A stretch of 64,000 nucleotides of DNA from contig NZ_CP107985.1 in the NCBI RefSeq assembly GCF_036108815.1, forward strand, positions 1,612,001 to 1,676,000, written 5' to 3'. Position 1 is the stretch's first letter, and every line of letters starts with the position of its first letter. Below, one piece after another: positions 61,123 to 64,000 of the stretch. The notes under the pieces were generated by a model. It had not been told where the DNA came from. It worked only from the letters and a program-made list of their open reading frames with translations, and did no database searches. The translations under genes were made by a program, and so were the position numbers. This DNA comes from Streptomyces sp. NBC_00353. Its GTDB lineage: Bacteria > Actinomycetota > Actinomycetes > Streptomycetales > Streptomycetaceae.

Positions 61123-63012
61123 CTACCGCGTCAGTCCCGCGCGCGCACGGGCTGTCCGCACTGCGGCGGACAATGCGTCGATGTCGTAGGCGCCGCGGTG
61201 CTGCAGACCGTTGATGAAGAAGGTGGGCGTTCCTGACACCCCGCTCAGATCGGCCGACTCCCTGTCCTCGGCGACCCGGCCGGCCCCCGCGTGGGTGCGC
61301 AGACTGCGATGGAAGCGCTCGGCGTCCAGGCCCAGTTCGTCCGCGTAGCGCTTCAGGTCGGGCGCCCGGAGCGCGCCTTGGTGCTCCAGGAGGCGTTCGT
61401 GCATCTGCCAGAAGGCTCCCTGCTCCGCCGCGGCCTCGGCCGCCTCGGCGGCGAGTTGCGCGTTGGGATGGACGTCGGTGAGCGGCAGATGCCGCCATAC
61501 GTATCGCAGATCACCGAAGTCGGCGAGAAGGTCGCGGACCACGGGTTCGGCCTGGCCGCAGAAAGGGCATTCGAAATCGGCGTACTCGACCAGTGTCACC
61601 GGGGCGTTCATCGGGCCCCGGACGTGGTCACGAGCGGGGTCGACCGGGACCGCGAGATCGATCACCCTCTCGGCAGTGCCGAGGAGTGCCCGTGCCCGCC
61701 GCTGCGGCGACAGGAGCCTGATCGCCGTCGCCACCGCGCAGGTTGCGAGGAAGGAGCAGATCACCGCGCTCAGGATGCCCAGCTTCGCCTCTTCGAGCCG
61801 GTCTCCTTCGAAGGCGAGTGTGGAGATCAGCAGGGCCACGGTGAACCCGACCCCGGCGATCGTGCCGCCCCCGGCCAGGGCGCCCCAACCGACCGGAGGT
61901 CTCAGCCGACTGCCGCTCAACCGGGCAAGCAGCCAGGACGCAGCGGTGATACCCACCGGCTTGCCGACCAGATAGCCGAACAGGATACCCAGAGTGACCG
62001 GGGACGTTGCCGCCCGCGACAGCAGTCCTGCGTCGATGGTGATGCCGGCATTGGCGAGGGCGAAGAGCGGCACGATCACATAACTCGTCCACGGGTGGTA
62101 AATCTGTTGCAGCCGCTCGTTGAGCGACACCGCCGACGCCAGCCCCTGGCGTGCCGAACGCTCCAGCTCAGGTGTGGGCTGCTCCCGGAATGAGATGAAC
62201 AGATCGCTCGCGCGTTCCAGGTCGCTGCGCGCCGCCGGGTAGGCATAGGTCAGCAGCCCCATGGCCAGGCCCACGACCACCGGATCGACACCTGACTTGA
62301 GCAGGGCGACCCAGGTCGCGGCCCCCATCAGCAGGTACGTCAATCCGTGGCGCACGCCCGCCGCCCTGAGCAGCAGGATCACGCCGAACAGAGCCACGGC
62401 CGCGAGGACGGCGGGCACGGTGATGCGCTCGCTGTAGACGAAGGCGATGACCACCAGGGCCAGCAGGTCGTCGACCACGGTCACCGTGAGGATGAACGTG
62501 CGCAGCGCGACGGGGAACCGTCGTCCCAGGATCGCCAGCATGCCCAGGGCGAATGCGGTGTCCGTGGACATGGCCGCACCCCATCCGTGGGCCGAGGCAC
62601 CGCCCGCGTTGAACGCGAGGTAGACGCCGACGGGAACGATCATTCCGGCGAGCCCTGCGGCCAGGGGCAGCATGACCCTGTGCCGCTCCCGTAGCTCGCC
62701 CATGTCGAACTCCCGGCGCGCCTCCAGCCCGATGACGAAGAAGAAGAACGTCATCAGGCCGCTGTTCACCCACTCGCGCAGGTCCAGCGACACCCCTGAC
62801 GATCCCAGGGTCACCGACAGATGCGTCTCCCAGAAGGATGCGTACCCCTCGGGAGCCACGTTCGCCCACACCAGCGCCGCCACCGTGGCGGCCAGCAGCA
62901 CCGCCGCGCTGCCGGACTCGGTCGCGAGGAACGCGCGCAGCGGTGTCCGGGTCCCCGGGTCACGTGTGCTCTGCTCCTGGAAGGGAGGCGGGGAGGAGGG
63001 GGCGTGTGTCAC
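61123..63012 (-). CDS. NhaA-type Na+/H+ antiporter fused to a DsbA/thioredoxin-fold domain
   Basis: 629 residues. Residues 25-420 are NhaA: MTFFFFVIGLEARREFDMGE, STDTAFALGMLAILGRRFPV, TVTVVDDLLALVVIAFVY (the paired Asp residues) and GAGVGFTVALLIS-like sequence near the end. After a short linker the C-terminal DsbA-like domain has LVEYADFECPFCGQAEPVVR with the CPFC dithiol and the cis-Pro loop VSGTPTFFINGLQHRG. NhaA-thioredoxin fusions are known in actinobacteria. The antiporter exports sodium; the dithiol domain may tie activity to redox state. The GTG at 63012 begins VTHAPSSPPPF. Confidence 0.92.
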   Translation of the reverse strand: MTHAPSSPPPFQEQSTRDPGTRTPLRAFLATESGSAAVLLAATVAALVWANVAPEGYASFWETHLSVTLGSSGVSLDLREWVNSGLMTFFFFVIGLEARREFDMGELRERHRVMLPLAAGLAGMIVPVGVYLAFNAGGASAHGWGAAMSTDTAFALGMLAILGRRFPVALRTFILTVTVVDDLLALVVIAFVYSERITVPAVLAAVALFGVILLLRAAGVRHGLTYLLMGAATWVALLKSGVDPVVVGLAMGLLTYAYPAARSDLERASDLFISFREQPTPELERSARQGLASAVSLNERLQQIYHPWTSYVIVPLFALANAGITIDAGLLSRAATSPVTLGILFGYLVGKPVGITAASWLLARLSGSRLRPPVGWGALAGGGTIAGVGFTVALLISTLAFEGDRLEEAKLGILSAVICSFLATCAVATAIRLLSPQRRARALLGTAERVIDLAVPVDPARDHVRGPMNAPVTLVEYADFECPFCGQAEPVVRDLLADFGDLRYVWRHLPLTDVHPNAQLAAEAAEAAAEQGAFWQMHERLLEHQGALRAPDLKRYADELGLDAERFHRSLRTHAGAGRVAEDRESADLSGVSGTPTFFINGLQHRGAYDIDALSAAVRTARARAGLTR

Positions 63013-63469
63013 GGGGCCATCATCGCGTGCCGGGAGCCTGTCGGGGTGCAACGGCCCACCAGGAGCCGCACCGCACTCGACCGCTTCATGTGCCGACCGG
63101 TCCTGCACGCTCGCCGCGCATCCGGATGCGGCGGAATTCCCTCGATCGAGCTGTCACAAGAACCCAGGAGCGTCCGCGTTCATGTCTCCACTGTGCCGTG
63201 CGCGATGGCCGGAGGGGTGGAGGCAACTGACGCGCGCCACGGTGGCCTCACCGACATCGAGCACGAGCGACAGGTTTTGGACGATCGCCACTTCCATGCC
63301 ACGGGCCGGCGGCAAAACTGAGTGGCCGTTCGGAGTTGGCTCCGCATACCTTCGACGGCATCGGACCTGCACGCTGGTGCAGGCACGGCTGCATCCAGGC
63401 CCCGCAATGGCCACGGGGGTGCTGTGACGCCCCGCGCGGGCCGCCAGGCGCTGACCGCTCTCTCGACAA
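63013..63469. other. Intergenic region, no convincing gene
   Basis: About 450 bases between the NhaA fusion and a gene remnant. A minus frame of 47 codons from 63297 (MEVAIVQNLSLVLDVGEATV) has no ribosome site. Nothing else stands out. Confidence 0.4.
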
Positions 63470-63760
63470 GCATGGGCGCCGCGCCCCCACAGGATTTCTG
63501 CCAGCGTCCCGTTCCTCTCGTCCCTGGCCGAGCGCACCGTCGACGGCCGGCTCAGCCGTCACGGCGTCGACCACCAGATCGAACCGGTCTGGCCGCCTCA
63601 CCCAGAGCTGAACGTGCACGGCCGCCGCCGCGCCGACTGGCGGCTGCCCGACGGCACGTACGTCGAATACGCGGGCCTGACCAGCGACGACTACCTCGCG
63701 AAGATCCAGGCCAAGCGGCAACTCGCCCAGAACCAGTCGTCTGCGGCCCACGTCCGATAG
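63470..63760 (+). pseudogene. C-terminal remnant of an endonuclease-like hypothetical protein
   Basis: The frame ending at TAG 63758 reads LSSLAERTVDGRLSRHGVDH, RRRADWRLPDGTYVEYAGLT and DDYLAKIQAKRQLAQ. The ADWRLPDGTYVEYAG strand pair and trailing KIxxKxxLA helix resemble DUF559/Vsr-like nuclease folds in streptomycete proteins. No start codon with ribosome site exists in this frame, so the N-terminal part is lost. The remaining 240 bases to the window end show no gene. Confidence 0.45.
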
Positions 63761-64000
63761 GCGACTGTCCCTCAGCCGTTGAGACCGAAGCGAGGCGAGT
63801 GCGAGCCTCGTCTTGCAAGTAGGCGCGTACGGCATCGCATCCGCCGGCACGTGCCTGACGCCAGCATCAACTGGTTGACATCCATGGGGGTATCAAGACC
63901 GCCACCTCCTACGAAGCAGCGGTCAGCCTGGCGTCGTCCTTGCTCCGGGCAAGGTCCGATTGAAGGCGGACCCTAGTAGTCGCTCTCCGGGGAGGCCAAC

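Noticed and set aside
60975..61130. Open frame after the NAD kinase considered as an intact small gene
   Set aside because: The protein-like part matches only the C-terminal block of a transposase and has no start site of its own.
63154..63297. Minus-strand 47-codon frame MEVAIVQNLSLVLDVGEATV...
   Set aside because: No ribosome site, no neighbour to couple with and no recognisable family.
1..64000. tRNA, rRNA, CRISPR array or biosynthetic gene cluster
   Set aside because: No tRNA-like cloverleaf or rRNA sequence was noticed by eye, and no polyketide or peptide synthetase domain is present.

Overview
The window reads as a piece of a Streptomyces chromosome or a close relative. GC content is very high, GTG and TTG starts are common, and many genes overlap by ATGA or GTGA. 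Typical streptomycete families are present: F420-dependent enzymes, a DasR-type site before a GH84 enzyme, a GlxA-type AraC regulator, many SpoIIE/RsbU phosphatases and OsaA/OsaB-like proteins. The gene content is accessory rather than core: stress, catabolic and sensory genes mixed with transposase remnants.

Layout. 0-6 kb: a truncated acyl-CoA dehydrogenase with a quinone oxidoreductase, a secreted GH84 hexosaminidase and two F420-type oxidoreductases. 6.2-9.9 kb: a persulfide-handling locus (metallo-beta-lactamase/rhodanese, two rhodaneses, a TauE exporter and a CstR-like repressor) with three matching palindromic operators. 9.9-12.6 kb: an S33 peptidase and a solitary osmoprotectant ABC ATPase. 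12.7-18.8 kb: a compact catabolic operon resembling D-hydroxyproline oxidation (two FAD subunits, a small 2Fe-2S subunit, a DapA-family lyase and an NhaC-type transporter) with a divergent XRE-cupin regulator and GTGCAC repeats. 18.9-22.4 kb: transposase fragments, a LysE exporter, and the two permeases and binding protein that would normally accompany the ABC ATPase. 22.7-30.4 kb: an SRPBCC protein, a flavodoxin-fold protein, a large secreted subtilase, an IMPase-like protein and a proline-rich membrane protein.

31-60 kb is dominated by partner-switching stress signalling. An amino-acid permease is fused in one reading frame to a SpoIIE-type phosphatase and an RsbW-type ATPase (31196-33874). 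An OsaC-like kinase/phosphatase is divergent from an OsaA-like hybrid kinase with six 92-residue HAMP-type repeats, followed by an OsaB-like receiver. A PAS-PP2C protein, an OmpR/histidine-kinase pair and a GAF/PAS/PP2C/ATPase protein follow. Interspersed are two GH15 glucoamylase/trehalase-like enzymes, an AI-2E family protein, an NAD kinase, and a small DJ-1/DUF3817 membrane cluster opposite a GlxA regulator. The right end holds an NhaA-thioredoxin fusion and degraded gene fragments.

The most novel item is the permease-phosphatase-kinase fusion. It would put a transport or nutrient signal in the same polypeptide as both enzymatic activities of a sigma-factor partner switch. The shared ATPase/PP2C module elsewhere in the window suggests these proteins converge on common anti-sigma or anti-anti-sigma partners, none of which is encoded here.
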